From assembly GCF_017168235.1 (NCBI RefSeq), contig NZ_JABFAO010000011.1:121513-185512 (forward strand): a DNA stretch of 64,000 nucleotides, in the 5' to 3' direction. Below the pieces are notes generated by a model. It did not search any database. It saw only the letters and a program-made list of their open reading frames with translations, and was not told the origin of the DNA. This document shows, one piece after another, positions 1-14,233 of this stretch; position 1 is the stretch's first letter; each line of letters opens with the position of its first letter. Origin of the DNA: Rhodococcus sp. KRD197. GTDB taxonomy: Bacteria; Actinomycetota; Actinomycetes; Mycobacteriales; Mycobacteriaceae. Both the position numbers and the translations under genes were made by a program.

Positions 1-172
1 GTGGTACAGGTGTCGCGGGCACTCCCCCGCCATCATGGCGGCTGACCCGCCCACCCCGACCTCGACGCCGGCAGCTGCGGTACGCCGTCCCGTCACGCCA
101 CGCTTGAACACTGTTCGCGCATTGCACCATCTCGAGAGCCCCCGTGCGGTCGATTCACCCTTATCTGATCTG
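1..172. other. left-edge segment, no assignable gene
   Basis: Nothing recognisable is encoded between the window edge and the hairpin downstream of ppc. One plus-strand frame is open from base 1 to a TGA at 43-45 and could be the last codons of a gene entering from the left, but 14 residues are too few to identify it. Another frame is open but has low-complexity Pro/Arg content typical of chance frames in high-GC DNA. Confidence 0.3.
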
Positions 173-205
173 ACGCCGCGGGGACCTGTGCGGTTCCCGC
201 GGCGT
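173..205. terminator. hairpin terminator downstream of ppc
   Basis: The arms ACGCCGCGGG (173-182) and CCCGCGGCGT (196-205) form a 10-bp perfect stem, extendable by one G-U and one A-U pair, around a short loop. It starts 27 bp past the ppc stop. There is no T-run, as is common for actinobacterial terminators, so it could work for genes arriving from either side. Confidence 0.6.
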
Positions 206-231
206 AAAGATCACACCGCACGAGAGGTGAG

Positions 232-3054
232 CTACCCGCTGTTGCGAAGGGCAGTCGCAAGGCCGTTCATGGTGAGCAGGATTCCTCGCTTGACTCGTTC
301 GTCCTCGTCGCCCGCACGGTAGCGGCGCAGCATTTCCACCTGCATCTGGTTCAGCGGTTCGAGGTACGGGAACCTGTTGTGCACCGACCTCTCCAACGCC
401 GGATTGTCCTCGAGAAGCCGCGAGAACCCGGTGATCCTCAGGTACATCTCGATGGTTCTCGCGTGCTCTTCCTCGATCATCCGGAAGATCCGTATGCGCA
501 GCTCTTCGTCCGGCACCAATTCGGCGTAACGTGCGGCGATCCCCAGATCGGACTTGGCCATCACCTGTGCCAGGTTCGAGAGCACGGTCCGGAAGAAGGG
601 CCACTTCCGGTAGAGCTCGGTGAGCTCGGCAAGCTTGGCGTCGTCGCCGTCGACCCATTCTTCGAACGCAGACCCTGTCCCGTACCAACCGGGCAGCATC
701 ACGCGGCACTGACTCCACGACATCACCCAAGGAATCGCACGGAGGTCGTACACCGAGTTGGTCGGCTTCCGCGACGCCGGGCGACTGCCGATGTTGAGCT
801 CGCCCACCTCCGCCACCGGTGTAGACGTCCGGAAATACTCCACGAACCCGGGTTCTTCGTGGACCAACCTGCCGTACGCGGCACGCGCCTTCTCCGCCAG
901 TTCGTCGAGCACCGCATACGCGGGCTCGGCGCTGTCTCCGAGACCCTCGACGTCGAGCAACGTGGACTCGAGCGTTCCGGCCACGAGCGACTCGAGATTG
1001 CGGCGCGCCATCGACGGTTCTGCGTACTTGGCAGCAATGATCTCGCCCTGCTCGGTCAACCTCAGCGAACCTTGGACCACCCCCGGAGGCTGCGCAAGGA
1101 TCGCGTCGTAACTGGGGCCGCCACCGCGACCGACGGTGCCGCCGCGGCCGTGGAAGAGCCGCAATCTGATTCCGGTCTTGCGTGAGGCCTCCAGCAAGTC
1201 CAGCTCGGCACGGTAGAGCGCCCAGTTCGCTGCCAGGTAGCCACCGTCCTTGTTGGAGTCGGAGTATCCGAGCATGACCTCCTGATTCATGCCGCGTCCG
1301 GCGACCAGTGCCCGATAGACCGGGACATCGAGAGTCGCAACAAGGGTGTTCGCGCCCTGCTGCAGATCCTCGATCGTCTCGAAGAGCGGAACCACACCGA
1401 CCGTCGAGGTCGGCGCGGACCCGTCCGCACCCGGATCGAGAATGCCCGCTTCCTTGAGCAGCACCGCCGCTTCCAACATGTCGCTGACCGACTGGCACAT
1501 GCTGATGATGTAGTTCTGAATGGTCTCCGGCCCCAGGTGATCGATTGCGATCTTGGCAGCACGAACGATCCCCAGCTCTTTGACGGCCAACTCGCTCAGT
1601 TCGGCGTCAAGCGCGACGAGCGGTCGCCGCGTGGACAACTCCTGGGACAAGACAGCCACCCGCTCGTCCTCGTCCAGCGACAAATAGTCGGCATGTACCC
1701 CGGCCCAGGCCAGCATTTCCGCGACCACGATCTCGTGGGTTTCGGAGTTCTGCCTCATGTCGAGCGCCTGCAAATGGAAGCCGAAAGTTTCGACCGATCG
1801 ACGCAGCGAGAGCAGTCGGTCGTCGGCGATCAGCGCGTCACCGTCCGCCCGCAGCGCCCGGTCGAGCGTGTCGAGGTCGTCGAGCACTTCCTGGGGTGTC
1901 GAATACGGCGTCGATCCGATTTCCAACCCGGCCACCGGAACCGAGTCGAGCACGGAGGCCGCGGTAGCGGTCAGCCTGGCTCGGACACCCCGTACTGCCA
2001 CCCGGTACGGCTCGTCGTCTCGCTTGTCGTTCGGATCACCGGAATGGCTTGCAAGCGTGAGGAGTTCGTCTGTGACGGCAACGAGCCGAGCAGACATCGA
2101 CAATTCCTTCTCGAGCGCGACCAGCTCCTCCAGATAGTGCGAGAACGCAACGTGGCCGGCCTGATGGGTTGCCGTGTGGACAACGTCGGCCGTGACGTTC
2201 GGATTGCCGTCGCGATCGCCGCCGATCCACGATCCTGGGCGCAGAATCGGCCTGGACAGCAGGTCTTCCTCGGGCCACCGCTGGCGTAACGCTGCGCGTA
2301 CATCGGCGTTCAGGGCGGGGATGACCTCGAACAGTGAAGTCTCGAAGTACCGCAGCCCGACCTCGATCTCATCCTGAATTCGCAAGCGCGACAGACGAAT
2401 CAACGCTGTTTCCCACAGCGTCAGGATCTGTCGCCTGATCTGAACATCGACGGCGGCGAGTTCGGTGGACGCGAGGCCATTCGACGTCGCTGCCGCCACC
2501 TCCCGGCGACGCATCAGTTCGGTGATCTTCGACTGGACGTCGAAGATCGTGCGCCGACGTGTCTCAGTCGGATGGGCGGTGATGACCGGCGAGACCAAGG
2601 CGTCGGTCAGACCTTCGACCACCTGCTCACGCGTGAGCGCGGCAGCGTCCAGCTTGAGCCACGTGGCATCGATACTGCTGTCCTGCGGCGGGTCCTCGCG
2701 CTGCAGATGTATCGCCCGACGACGCTCTCGGTGAAGGTCCTCGGCGAGGTTCGCGAGCAGGGAGAAGTGACTGAATGCGCGGATCAATGGAATCGCGCTT
2801 GCGATCTCGAGGTCGGCATAGATGCCGAGCGAATCGTCGCGACCGACCTCGGCGCGGCGCACTGCGAAAGATTCGACGCGGGCGCGTTCGATCAGATCGA
2901 AGACATCCTCGCCCTCGTGTTCGCGAACGATATCGCCGAGAATCCCGCCGAGGTAGCGAATGTCCTCGCGCAGTGGCTCCGTCAGCTCCCGGCCCCGGGT
3001 CGTGGGAGTGACGAACGCGGGAGATCCAGCCGATTCGGAAGGGGTTTTGCTCAT
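232..3054 (-). CDS. ppc: phosphoenolpyruvate carboxylase
   Basis: Cytosolic Mg-dependent enzyme that carboxylates phosphoenolpyruvate with bicarbonate to oxaloacetate, refilling the TCA cycle. The 940-residue length is normal for the bacterial family. Signatures visible are VITAHPTE near residue 160 (catalytic His), [14 protein letters not shown] near 630, GSRPASRK near 755, and a C-terminal ALRNSG resembling the conserved NTG end. I chose the ATG at 3054 ([10 protein letters not shown]); an in-frame ATG at 3075 would add seven residues and neither has a clear ribosome site. It is last in the run gap-pgk-tpiA-secG-ppc, 57 bp after secG, which couples an anaplerotic enzyme to lower glycolysis. 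Confidence 0.95.
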   Translation of the reverse strand: MSKTPSESAGSPAFVTPTTRGRELTEPLREDIRYLGGILGDIVREHEGEDVFDLIERARVESFAVRRAEVGRDDSLGIYADLEIASAIPLIRAFSHFSLLANLAEDLHRERRRAIHLQREDPPQDSSIDATWLKLDAAALTREQVVEGLTDALVSPVITAHPTETRRRTIFDVQSKITELMRRREVAAATSNGLASTELAAVDVQIRRQILTLWETALIRLSRLRIQDEIEVGLRYFETSLFEVIPALNADVRAALRQRWPEEDLLSRPILRPGSWIGGDRDGNPNVTADVVHTATHQAGHVAFSHYLEELVALEKELSMSARLVAVTDELLTLASHSGDPNDKRDDEPYRVAVRGVRARLTATAASVLDSVPVAGLEIGSTPYSTPQEVLDDLDTLDRALRADGDALIADDRLLSLRRSVETFGFHLQALDMRQNSETHEIVVAEMLAWAGVHADYLSLDEDERVAVLSQELSTRRPLVALDAELSELAVKELGIVRAAKIAIDHLGPETIQNYIISMCQSVSDMLEAAVLLKEAGILDPGADGSAPTSTVGVVPLFETIEDLQQGANTLVATLDVPVYRALVAGRGMNQEVMLGYSDSNKDGGYLAANWALYRAELDLLEASRKTGIRLRLFHGRGGTVGRGGGPSYDAILAQPPGVVQGSLRLTEQGEIIAAKYAEPSMARRNLESLVAGTLESTLLDVEGLGDSAEPAYAVLDELAEKARAAYGRLVHEEPGFVEYFRTSTPVAEVGELNIGSRPASRKPTNSVYDLRAIPWVMSWSQCRVMLPGWYGTGSAFEEWVDGDDAKLAELTELYRKWPFFRTVLSNLAQVMAKSDLGIAARYAELVPDEELRIRIFRMIEEEHARTIEMYLRITGFSRLLEDNPALERSVHNRFPYLEPLNQMQVEMLRRYRAGDEDERVKRGILLTMNGLATALRNSG

Positions 3055-3111
3055 GTGACGATTATCGTCGAACATCTACCCAGGCGCAGTCCGGGACCGA
3101 CCCCTATCGGG

Positions 3112-3345
3112 TCAGGAGTACTTGATCTCCAAGCCGATACCGAGAATTGCGATCAACCACACGACAGCGGTGAAGACGGTGAGACGGTCGAGGTTCTTCT
3201 CCACCACGGTGGAGCTGGAGAGCGACGACTGAACACCACCACCGAACAGGCTGGACAGGCCACCTCCCTTGCCGCGGTGCAGCAGCACCAGCAATATCAG
3301 CGCCAGGCTGGTGATAACCAGCAGAATATCCAGGAACAGTGCCAT
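3112..3345 (-). CDS. secG: preprotein translocase subunit SecG
   Basis: Small non-essential partner of SecYE that assists SecA-driven protein export across the cytoplasmic membrane. The 77-residue product has the family layout: TM helix 1 (about residues 4-22), a short cytoplasmic Gly/Ser loop with LLHRGKGGGLSSLFGGGVQ, then TM helix 2 near residues 53-73. The ATG at 3345 is preceded by a GTGAGG ribosome site at good spacing; an upstream extension lacks such a site and has a non-membrane, Cys/Arg-rich composition. Its position between tpiA and ppc matches other actinobacteria. Confidence 0.93.
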   Translation of the reverse strand: MALFLDILLVITSLALILLVLLHRGKGGGLSSLFGGGVQSSLSSSTVVEKNLDRLTVFTAVVWLIAILGIGLEIKYS

Positions 3346-3403
3346 ATCCGCCTCACATCGATTCAGCTCACAACCTGTGTCAGCGTACCCGTACGACGAA
3401 CAC

Positions 3404-3438
3404 TGCCGCGCCACCACCTCGGGGGTGACGGCGCGGCA
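3404..3438 (-). terminator. hairpin between tpiA and secG
   Basis: The arms TGCCGCGCC (3404-3412) and GGCGCGGCA (3430-3438) form a 9-bp perfect stem, with a possible inner ACC/GGT extension. It lies about 80 bp past the tpiA stop and 58 bp before the secG start. It may partly terminate the glycolytic transcript or stabilise its 3' end. There is no T-run. Confidence 0.5.
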
Positions 3439-3515
3439 GGTACGACGGGCACGTAAGAAGCAGTCCGATTCGGTACAGCTTCTCAACGCAGCAATGCTGC
3501 GTCAGTGCATGTCGG

Positions 3516-4301
3516 TCAGGGTAGAGGTCCGCCGGCAGCAATGGCCGACAACGTCGCGAACTGGTCCGCCTGGAGCGACGCACCTCCGACGAGCGCGCCG
3601 TCCACATCGGGCTGGCCGACGATCTCGCCGACGTTCTTGGCGTTGACCGACCCGCCGTAGAGAACACGGACGCCTGATGCGACCTCGGCCGATGCGAGAG
3701 TCTTCAGTTCCTCTCGGATCGCCGAGCACACCTCCTGCGCATCCGACGCGCTGGCGACACGGCCGGTACCGATTGCCCACACCGGCTCGTACGCGATGAC
3801 GACCTTGGCGATGTCCTCCACGGAGAGCCCACTCAGCGATCCGCGTAGCTGCGCCACGTTGTAGGCAACGTGCTCCCCCGCCTCACGGACATCGAGTCCC
3901 TCGCCGATGCACACGATCGGAGTGAGATCGTGCTTCAGCGCGGCCTTCGTCTTGGCGAGGACGGTCGCGTCGTCCTCGCTGTGGTGGGTACGACGCTCCG
4001 AGTGTCCGACGACGACGAACGTGCAGCCGAGCTTGGCGAGCATGGACCCGCTCACCTCGCCGGTGTATGCACCCGAATCGTGTGCCGAAAGGTCCTGGGC
4101 GCCGAAGGTGAGCAGTAGCTTGTCACCCTCGATCAACGTCTGGACGCTACGGATGTCGGTGAACGGGGGGATGACGGTCACATCCACCTTGTCGAAGTAC
4201 TTCGTGGGCAACGAGAAGGCGATCTTCTGCACCAACGAAATAGCTTCGAGGTGATTGAGGTTCATCTTCCAGTTGCCGGCGATGAGCGGCTTACGTGCCA
4301 T
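3516..4301 (-). CDS. tpiA: triosephosphate isomerase
   Basis: Interconverts dihydroxyacetone phosphate and glyceraldehyde 3-phosphate in glycolysis and gluconeogenesis. The 261-residue (beta/alpha)8 barrel shows GNWKMN at the N-terminus (substrate-binding Asn/Lys), VVVGHSERR near residue 98 (electrophilic His) and [11 protein letters not shown] near 172 (catalytic Glu plus loop 6). The start codon is 3 bp after the pgk stop, so the two are surely co-transcribed and probably translationally coupled. No residue expected for activity is missing. Confidence 0.97.
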   Translation of the reverse strand: MARKPLIAGNWKMNLNHLEAISLVQKIAFSLPTKYFDKVDVTVIPPFTDIRSVQTLIEGDKLLLTFGAQDLSAHDSGAYTGEVSGSMLAKLGCTFVVVGHSERRTHHSEDDATVLAKTKAALKHDLTPIVCIGEGLDVREAGEHVAYNVAQLRGSLSGLSVEDIAKVVIAYEPVWAIGTGRVASASDAQEVCSAIREELKTLASAEVASGVRVLYGGSVNAKNVGEIVGQPDVDGALVGGASLQADQFATLSAIAAGGPLP

Positions 4302-4304
4302 TTT

Positions 4305-5516
4305 CTAGCCCTCCAGAGCTGCGAGACCGGGAAGCGCCTTGCCTTCGAGGTATTCAAGCGACGCGCCACCCCCGGTCGAGATGTGGGAGAAACCGTCGTC
4401 CGGCAGTCCGAGCGCTCGAACGGCCGCCGCCGAGTCACCGCCCCCGACAACGCTGAACGCGCCCTTCGAGGTGGCCCCGACGATCGCCTCGGCGAGCCCC
4501 TTGGTACCGGCTGCGAACTTCTCGAACTCGAACACACCCATCGGGCCGTTCCAGAACACCGTCTTCGCCGCGCGGAGCACCGTTCCGAAACGGTCGACCG
4601 ACTCCGGACCGATGTCCAAGCCCATCCACCCGTCGGGGATCTCGTAGGACGGCACCGTCTTCGCCTCCGCGCTCGCGGAGAACGAATCGGCAACGACGAC
4701 ATCCTTGGGGAGATGGATGACGTCACCGAACCGCTCCAGCAAGTCCTTGCACGTGGGGATCATGTCCTCCTGCAGGAGCGAGGTACCGACCTTCAATCCC
4801 TGTGCCGCCAGGAAGGTGAAGCACATGCCGCCACCGATGACGAGGGTGTCGACCTTGGGCGCCAGGGCCTCGATGACCGCCAGCTTGTCCGAAACCTTCG
4901 AGCCGCCGAGGACGACCGCGTAGGGACGCTCGGGGGTCTCGGTGAGCTTCTTCAAGACCTCGACCTCGGTGGCAACCAGACCGCCCGCGTAGGACGGCAG
5001 CAACTGCGCCACGTCGTACACGGACGCCTGCTTGCGATGCACCACACCGAAACCGTCGGAGACGAATGCGCCCTCGCCGTCGGTCAGCGCCACCAGCTCG
5101 GCAGCCAGCTGCGCGCGCTCGTCGTCGTCCTTGCTGGTTTCGCGAGCATCGAAACGGATGTTCTCGAGCAGCAGCACGTCTCCGTCGGTGAGACCCTCGG
5201 CCCGCGCCTGAGCGTCCTGACCGACGACATCGCCGGCCAACTGGACGTGTCGACCCAGGAGTTCACCGAGCTTCGACGCGACCGGCGCCAAGGAGTACGC
5301 GGCGTCGGGCTTGCCGTCGGGGCGACCCAGATGCGCGGTGACGATCAACTTGGCACCGGCATCGAGCAACGCCTGCAGTGTCGGCACCGACGCGACGATC
5401 CGGCCCGGATCGGTGATCACACCGTTCTCGATCGGAACGTTGAAGTCCGAACGAACGAGCACCGGGCGACCGGAGACGCCGTCGTCGATCAGGTCTTGCA
5501 GAGTTTTGACTGCCAT
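4305..5516 (-). CDS. pgk: phosphoglycerate kinase
   Basis: Transfers phosphate from 1,3-bisphosphoglycerate to ADP in the first ATP-yielding step of glycolysis. The 403-residue product carries the N-terminal signature [11 protein letters not shown] near residue 18, the hinge-region sequence [10 protein letters not shown] near 200, and the C-terminal nucleotide-domain motif GGGDSAAAV near 355. It begins 4 bp after gap ends and stops 3 bp before tpiA starts, the classic gap-pgk-tpiA operon. Confidence 0.97.
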   Translation of the reverse strand: MAVKTLQDLIDDGVSGRPVLVRSDFNVPIENGVITDPGRIVASVPTLQALLDAGAKLIVTAHLGRPDGKPDAAYSLAPVASKLGELLGRHVQLAGDVVGQDAQARAEGLTDGDVLLLENIRFDARETSKDDDERAQLAAELVALTDGEGAFVSDGFGVVHRKQASVYDVAQLLPSYAGGLVATEVEVLKKLTETPERPYAVVLGGSKVSDKLAVIEALAPKVDTLVIGGGMCFTFLAAQGLKVGTSLLQEDMIPTCKDLLERFGDVIHLPKDVVVADSFSASAEAKTVPSYEIPDGWMGLDIGPESVDRFGTVLRAAKTVFWNGPMGVFEFEKFAAGTKGLAEAIVGATSKGAFSVVGGGDSAAAVRALGLPDDGFSHISTGGGASLEYLEGKALPGLAALEG

Positions 5517-5520
5517 GTGA

Positions 5521-6549
<1,029 letters not shown>

Positions 6550-6670
6550 CTAAGTTGTTGAAAGTTGTGTGAATCAATGGTCGTGCTCAGCACGCGGGTA
6601 CGTCCCCACATGCGGTTTCCACCCTAGTGGTCGAGCGGCGCCAGCGCGCGCGTCACCCGTTGCCGCACAC

Positions 6671-7654
6671 TCACGCCTCGTCGAGCAGTTCAGCGGTGAC
6701 CGCCGACTCGGTATCGGGGATACCGGTGTCCTTGGCCTTCCGATCGGCCATCGACAACAGCCGCCGAATTCGTCCGGCCACCGCGTCTTTGGTCATGGGC
6801 GGGTCTGCAAGCTGACCCAGCTCTTCCAGTGAAGCCTGCCGATGCTGCACCCGCAACGCACCGGCCGCGGCCAGATGATCCGGCACGTCCTCACCGAGTA
6901 TCAGCAATGCCCGCTCCACGCGTGCAGCGGCAGCCACCGCGGCGCGGGCCGAACGACGCAGATTGGCATCGTCGAAGTTCGCGAGACGATTCGCGGTCGC
7001 ACGAACCTCGCGGCGCATGCGGCGCTCCTCCCACACCAGCCTGGTGTCCTGCGCGCCCATCCGAGTGAGCAGGGCGCCGATGGCCTCGCCATCGCGCACC
7101 ACCACCCGATCGGTTCCGCGGACTTCGCGCGCCTTCGCTGCCACGCCGAGTCGACGGGCCGCACCCACCAAGGCCAGAGCGGCCTCGGGACCCGGACAAC
7201 TGATTTCCAGAGCTGAGGACCGGCCCGGTTCGGTCAGCGATCCGTGCGCTAGAAACGCGCCCCGCCACGCCGCCTCAGCGTCGCCGACCGTACCGCCTAC
7301 GACCTGCGCGGGGAGCCCGCGTACGGGCCGGCCGCGCATATCGAGCAACCCCGTCTGGCGCGCGAGGGCCTCACCGTCCTTGGCCACACGCACCACGTAA
7401 CGAGAGCTCTTTCGCAAACCTCCGGCGCTCAGGACGTGCACGTCGGAGGAGTATCCGTACAGATCGAAGATTTCACGACGCAACCGCCGTGCGATGGACC
7501 CGAGGTCGACCTCGGCTTCCACGACGACTCGTCCCGCAACGATGTGAAGCCCTCCGGCGAAACGCAGGAGCGCCGACACCTCGGCTCGCCTGCAGCTGAC
7601 CTGAGTGATCACGAGCCTGCTCAGCTCGTCCTTCACCTCCGCTGTCATGGCCAC
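6671..7654 (-). CDS. whiA: WhiA sporulation/cell-division transcription regulator
   Basis: DNA-binding regulator found across Gram-positive bacteria; in Streptomyces it works with WhiB to switch on division genes. In non-sporulating relatives its role is less clear. The 327-residue protein has the family N-terminus [14 protein letters not shown], a LAGLIDADG-homing-endonuclease-like fold without nuclease residues, and a C-terminal helix-turn-helix region containing [20 protein letters not shown]. The GTG at 7654 is chosen because AGGGGA sits 7 bp before it; an ATG two codons in is too far from that site. Its start overlaps the end of yvcK by 10 bp. Confidence 0.95.
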   Translation of the reverse strand: MAMTAEVKDELSRLVITQVSCRRAEVSALLRFAGGLHIVAGRVVVEAEVDLGSIARRLRREIFDLYGYSSDVHVLSAGGLRKSSRYVVRVAKDGEALARQTGLLDMRGRPVRGLPAQVVGGTVGDAEAAWRGAFLAHGSLTEPGRSSALEISCPGPEAALALVGAARRLGVAAKAREVRGTDRVVVRDGEAIGALLTRMGAQDTRLVWEERRMRREVRATANRLANFDDANLRRSARAAVAAAARVERALLILGEDVPDHLAAAGALRVQHRQASLEELGQLADPPMTKDAVAGRIRRLLSMADRKAKDTGIPDTESAVTAELLDEA

Positions 7655-8715
7655 GAAGTGATCCCCTCTCTGCGCGGCACATCAGTCGCGGTGTCGTCAC
7701 CCGAGGTGACGATGCTACCGAGTGCCGCAGCCAGCTTTCCGAAATGATGAGCGTGAGAACCTGATTCAGCAACGTCGACATAGACGATTTCGGCTCCGAG
7801 ACGCGACGCGGCCCGAGCGAGATGGTCGCGTTCGCCCCCCTGAGGCACGAAGGCAGAGTCCACCACGATGTGGTCGACTCGGAAATCAGGCGCGTGTTGG
7901 GAGAGTACGTGCAGATGCCTCTCCGCAGAGAATCCGGTCGTTTCGCCGAGCTCGGGTGCCAGGTTGAGCACCAGCACCTTGTGCGCCGTCGACCGGTCCA
8001 GCGCGGCCAGCAGTTCCGGAACCAGAACGTGTGGAATGACACTCGAAAACCACGAGCCCGGACCCAGAACAACCAGGTCGGCCGCCTCGATAGCCTCGAC
8101 GGCTTCCGGTGTCGCGGGCGGCTCGGACGGCATCAACCGCACCCGACGTACCTTGCCTGGCGTGGTGGCCACCGCCACCTGTCCCCGAATGACCCTGCTG
8201 ACACGCGGATCTTCTTCGAGTCCGGACACATCTGCTTCGATGTCGAGCGGAATCGGCGCCATCGGCACCACTCGGCCGGCGACCCCCAGCAGCCGCGCCG
8301 CCTCGTCGAGTGCCAGCACCGTATCGCCCAGCACCTCGGTCAGCCCAGCAAGAATCAGATTGCCCACCGAATGCCCCGCCAGCGCCCCGGAACCACCGAA
8401 ACGATGCTGCATGACATCGGCCCACATTCGCGTCCGCGGCTCGTCGCATGCCAGCGCCGCCAGCGCCATCCGAAGATCCCCGGGCGGAAGCATGCCGAGC
8501 TCGGTCCGGAGGCGACCCGACGAGCCACCGTCGTCGGCGACGGTCACCACGGCTGTGACGTCCGAGGCAAGCATTCGCACCGCACTGAGTGTCGCGTACA
8601 GCCCGTGTCCACCCCCGAGCGCCACCGCTTTGAATTGCCGTCGCTCGACAGGCACCCCGTCGGCACCGCCCGGCGCCGGCTGCGCGAGTGCATCGTTGGT
8701 CGGTCGCAGGGTCAT
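7645..8715 (-). CDS. yvcK: YvcK/CofD-like protein (gluconeogenesis factor)
   Basis: Cytosolic member of the CofD-like family that binds UDP-sugars and is needed for growth on gluconeogenic carbon and for normal cell shape in several Gram-positives. The mycobacterial homologue is linked to cell-wall homeostasis. The 356-residue protein shows the nucleotide-binding [14 protein letters not shown] near residue 33, followed by [13 protein letters not shown] and [15 protein letters not shown]. It overlaps rapZ by 4 bp (ATGA) and whiA by 10 bp, so the three are translationally coupled. The first 25 residues are Pro/Ala-rich and probably disordered. Confidence 0.93.
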   Translation of the reverse strand: MTLRPTNDALAQPAPGGADGVPVERRQFKAVALGGGHGLYATLSAVRMLASDVTAVVTVADDGGSSGRLRTELGMLPPGDLRMALAALACDEPRTRMWADVMQHRFGGSGALAGHSVGNLILAGLTEVLGDTVLALDEAARLLGVAGRVVPMAPIPLDIEADVSGLEEDPRVSRVIRGQVAVATTPGKVRRVRLMPSEPPATPEAVEAIEAADLVVLGPGSWFSSVIPHVLVPELLAALDRSTAHKVLVLNLAPELGETTGFSAERHLHVLSQHAPDFRVDHIVVDSAFVPQGGERDHLARAASRLGAEIVYVDVAESGSHAHHFGKLAAALGSIVTSGDDTATDVPRREGITSWP

Positions 8716-9656
8716 TCGCGACCCACATCTCGGTGCAGCACCCGCACCGACAGGTCATCGTGTGCATCCAGCATTGTCGCCAACGCCTCGGACATCGCCA
8801 CGCTGCGATGCTTACCTCCCGTGCAACCGACCGCCACCGTCATGTAGCTCTTTCCTTCTCGCCGGTAGCCCTCGACGGTCAACCGCAGCAGATGATGATA
8901 AGTCTCCAGATAGTCCTGCGCCCCATCCTGACCGAGCACATAGTCGCGTACCGCCGGTTCGCGTCCGGTATGGGCACTCAACTCCGGAACCCAGTGTGGA
9001 TTGGGGAGAAAACGCACGTCGCACACCAGATCGGCGTCGATCGGCAGCCCGTACTTGAAGCCGAACGACTGCACAGTCACCCCGATCATCACGGTGTCAG
9101 ACCCGCTGAACGACGCCTCGATCTTGCGACGAAGCTGATGAACCGACATCGACGTCGTGTCGATTACTACATCAGCGACCGCCTTGACCTGCGCCAAACG
9201 GATTCTCTCCGCCGCGATACCCTCCGTGAGAGTGCCGTCCTGGCCGTCGTTCTGCAGAGGATGGCTGCGCCGGTTGGACTCGAAACGTTGAATCAACACC
9301 GCGTCGGACGCGTCGAGAAACAACACACGGTTTCGAACGCCCTTGGACTCCAGTTCCTTGACGACCCAGCCCAGATCACCGGTGAACAAGCGACTTCGTA
9401 CATCCATCACCAGCGCGAGCCGCTCGATCCGTGGCTGCGACTCCAACCCCAAATCGATCATCTTCGAGATCAATTCGGGAGGCAGATTGTCCGCGACATA
9501 CCACCCCAGGTCCTCCAAGACCATCGCGGCAGTCCGCAGCCCCGCACCCGAGAGCCCTGTGACCAGAGCAACCTCTATCTCCCCCGACTTCGTGCGGTCC
9601 ACGCTTCCAGTCGGCTCCGGCCGCAGCTCGGTGCGCCGAACATCCGATTCGCTCAC
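8712..9656 (-). CDS. rapZ: RapZ family nucleotide-binding protein
   Basis: Member of the RapZ/YvcJ family. The E. coli protein is an adaptor that hands a small RNA to RNase E; the actinobacterial role is not settled. The 314-residue product has the expected two parts: an N-terminal kinase-like domain and a C-terminal domain with [17 protein letters not shown] and [10 protein letters not shown]. The P-loop near residue 37 reads [12 protein letters not shown]: the position normally held by Lys (or Arg) is Leu, with Arg one place later, so ATP/GTP binding may be altered. It overlaps yvcK and uvrC by 4 bp each. Confidence 0.93.
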   Translation of the reverse strand: MSESDVRRTELRPEPTGSVDRTKSGEIEVALVTGLSGAGLRTAAMVLEDLGWYVADNLPPELISKMIDLGLESQPRIERLALVMDVRSRLFTGDLGWVVKELESKGVRNRVLFLDASDAVLIQRFESNRRSHPLQNDGQDGTLTEGIAAERIRLAQVKAVADVVIDTTSMSVHQLRRKIEASFSGSDTVMIGVTVQSFGFKYGLPIDADLVCDVRFLPNPHWVPELSAHTGREPAVRDYVLGQDGAQDYLETYHHLLRLTVEGYRREGKSYMTVAVGCTGGKHRSVAMSEALATMLDAHDDLSVRVLHRDVGRE

Positions 9657-11866
9657 GTCACAGCCTGCCCTGTCGAAGTTGTCTCGTGCCGGCCCCCACC
9701 ATCGCGAGCATCCCCGAGAAGTCGAGTCCGGTCGTATCGGGCACCATCATCCCCCACCACCGGCACAGGTGTGCCGGAACCCGGGTCGCTGGCTTCCACT
9801 ACCTCCGGTACCTCCGGGGCGCCCGCTCCCAGTACCTCCGGGTCGCCCGCTCCCAGGGCCTCCAGGACGGCCTTCGCGGTGGTCGCCCCGATCCCCGGCA
9901 CCTCCGTTATCTCGGCGACGCTCGCCTGCTTGAGTTTCGCAACAGACCCGAAATGCGTTACGAGCGCGGAACGGCGAGCCTCACCAAGCCCGCGAACCGA
10001 GTCGAGTGCAGAGGCCGTCATGCGGCGAGACCGTTTGCTGCGGTGGAACGTGATGGCGAACCGGTGTGCTTCGTCTCGGACTCGTTGAAGAAGGTACAAG
10101 GACTCGCTGGTTCTCGGCAGAATCACCGGGTCGGATTCCCCCGGCACCCACACCTCTTCCAGACGCTTCGCCAGACCGACCACGGCAACGTCGGTGATAC
10201 CCAACTCGTCCAGCACTTCAGCAGCCGCAGCGACCTGTGGTGCACCGCCGTCCACGACGAACAGGTTCGGCGGGTACGCGAACCGTCGCGGGCGTCCGGT
10301 CTGCGGATCCAACGCGGCCTCCGGAGCCAGGTCACCACCGGAAAGGGCGTCACCCAGCGTCGACGCACCCGAATCCGCTGTGTGCCGCAGAAAACGACGA
10401 CGTGTCACTTCGGCGATGCTGCCGACGTCATCGGAGCGTCCGTCGCCGGCCGCCTCTTTGATTGCGTAATGCCGGTAGTCACTCTTGCGCGGTAGGCCGT
10501 CCTCGAATACGACCAACGAGGCCACCACATCGGTGCCTTGAACGTGGGAGATGTCGATGCACTCGATTCGCAGGGGGGCCGAATCGAGATCCAGCGCCTC
10601 CTGGATGCCCTGCAACGCCGCCGACCGCGACGTGAAGTCGCCGGCACGCTTGAGTTTGTGCTGCTGCAACGCTTCTTTGGCATTGCGCTCGACCGTTTCC
10701 GCCAGCGCCTTCTTGTCACCGCGCTGTGGCACTCGGAGTTGAACATTGGAGCCGCGCAGTGCCGACAACCACTGTTGCACCTCCTCGGCATTGCCCGGCA
10801 GCACCGGTACGAGAACTTCACGCGGCACCGCGTTGGAACTCCCGTCCTCGGCGTTCGGTGACTGCACGGCCAGCGCCGCTTCCTGACCGTAGAACTGTGT
10901 GAGGAACTGCTCGACGAGAGCCGGCAGGTCCGATTGGTCGTCGTGCTGCTGTTCGATGACCTCGCCGGCCTTCTCCACCACCCAGCCACGCTGGCCGCGA
11001 ACGCGTCCACCACGCACGTGGAAGACCTGGACTGCCGCCTCGAGCGGGTCGGTGGCGAAGGCAACGAGATCTGCGTCCGTGCCGTCGCCGAGAACCACAG
11101 CCTGCTTTTCGAGCGCTCTCCGCAGCGCGCCGACGTCGTCTCGGAGCCGCGCCGCGGTCTCGAAGTCGAGATCCTCGGACGCGTCCTGCATCTTCTTCTC
11201 GATCTGCCGGACCAGTTTGTCCGTCTTGCCGGACAGGAAGTCGCAGAAGTTCTCGACGATTGTTCGGTGCTCCTCGGCGGTGACACGCCCGACACACGGC
11301 GCCGAGCACTTGTCGATGTAGCCCAGCAAGCACGGTCGACCGATTTGCTGGTGCCGTTTGAATACCCCGGCCGAGCACGTGCGCGACGGAAACACCCGCA
11401 GGAGGAGATCAAGGGTCTCGCGAATCGCCCACGCATGCGCATAGGGCCCGAAGTAGCGCACGCCTTTGCGGCGCGGACCCCGATAGACGAACAACCGCGG
11501 ATATTTCTCGTTCATGGTGACCGCGAGCATCGGATAGCTCTTGTCGTCCCGATAGCGGACGTTGAACCGGGGATCGAACTCCTTGATCCAGTTGTACTCG
11601 AGTTGCAGCGCCTCCACTTCCGTGGTGACGACCGTCCATTCGACGGAGGCAGCGGTAGTGACCATCTGCCGGGTGCGCGGATGCAGGGAAGCGATATCCG
11701 CGAAGTAGGAGTTCAGTCGGCTGCGCAGGCTTTTGGCCTTGCCGACGTAGATCACGCGCCCGTGCGGGTCGCGAAACTTGTAGACGCCGGGCTCGACCGG
11801 GATGGTTCCGGTTGCCGGACGATATGTAGCTGGGTCGGACACGAATTCCAGGCTAGTCGCAGCCAC
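9653..11866 (-). CDS. uvrC: excinuclease ABC subunit C
   Basis: Makes both incisions in nucleotide excision repair after UvrAB loads on damaged DNA. Domains in order: GIY-YIG nuclease (about residues 20-105, [20 protein letters not shown]), a Cys-rich patch, a UVR helix pair near 235 ([15 protein letters not shown]), an RNase H-like nuclease (CIDISHVQG near 435, VVDGGAPQ near 540) and a helix-hairpin-helix region near 610-665. At 737 residues it is longer than typical because of a roughly 65-residue C-terminal tail with an 8-residue tandem duplication. It shares 4 bp with rapZ. Confidence 0.96.
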   Translation of the reverse strand: MAATSLEFVSDPATYRPATGTIPVEPGVYKFRDPHGRVIYVGKAKSLRSRLNSYFADIASLHPRTRQMVTTAASVEWTVVTTEVEALQLEYNWIKEFDPRFNVRYRDDKSYPMLAVTMNEKYPRLFVYRGPRRKGVRYFGPYAHAWAIRETLDLLLRVFPSRTCSAGVFKRHQQIGRPCLLGYIDKCSAPCVGRVTAEEHRTIVENFCDFLSGKTDKLVRQIEKKMQDASEDLDFETAARLRDDVGALRRALEKQAVVLGDGTDADLVAFATDPLEAAVQVFHVRGGRVRGQRGWVVEKAGEVIEQQHDDQSDLPALVEQFLTQFYGQEAALAVQSPNAEDGSSNAVPREVLVPVLPGNAEEVQQWLSALRGSNVQLRVPQRGDKKALAETVERNAKEALQQHKLKRAGDFTSRSAALQGIQEALDLDSAPLRIECIDISHVQGTDVVASLVVFEDGLPRKSDYRHYAIKEAAGDGRSDDVGSIAEVTRRRFLRHTADSGASTLGDALSGGDLAPEAALDPQTGRPRRFAYPPNLFVVDGGAPQVAAAAEVLDELGITDVAVVGLAKRLEEVWVPGESDPVILPRTSESLYLLQRVRDEAHRFAITFHRSKRSRRMTASALDSVRGLGEARRSALVTHFGSVAKLKQASVAEITEVPGIGATTAKAVLEALGAGDPEVLGAGAPEVPEVVEASDPGSGTPVPVVGDDGARYDRTRLLGDARDGGGRHETTSTGQAVT
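9810..9857 (-). repeat. 2 x 24-bp tandem repeat in the uvrC tail
   Basis: Two adjacent 24-bp units (9810-9833 and 9834-9857) differ at two positions and encode LGAGAPEV and LGAGDPEV in the C-terminal extension of UvrC. A shorter ACCTCCGG copy precedes them. The tail lies beyond the helix-hairpin-helix domain and looks disordered. Confidence 0.8.
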
Positions 11867-11890
11867 CGACGAGGTGCCGCGCGCAATCGA

Positions 11891-14114
<2,224 letters not shown>

Positions 14115-14233
14115 GTCCTACGCTCCATACGTCCCGTTCCGCACCCTGACTCGGCAGGCGAACACACCGCGATGAGACGGCGGCGCGACCACACAGCGAT
14201 GCGGATACCCCACAACAGTACTTTCCGGTATAC

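Noticed and set aside
161..1498. 445-codon minus-strand frame overlapping ppc
   Set aside because: It overlaps ppc in another frame and is Arg/Gly-rich; ppc is complete and typical.
8688..10088. 466-codon plus-strand open frame over rapZ and the uvrC end
   Set aside because: It spans the boundary of two coupled genes and has low-complexity Ser/Pro/Arg content at its end, produced by the uvrC tail repeat read in another strand.
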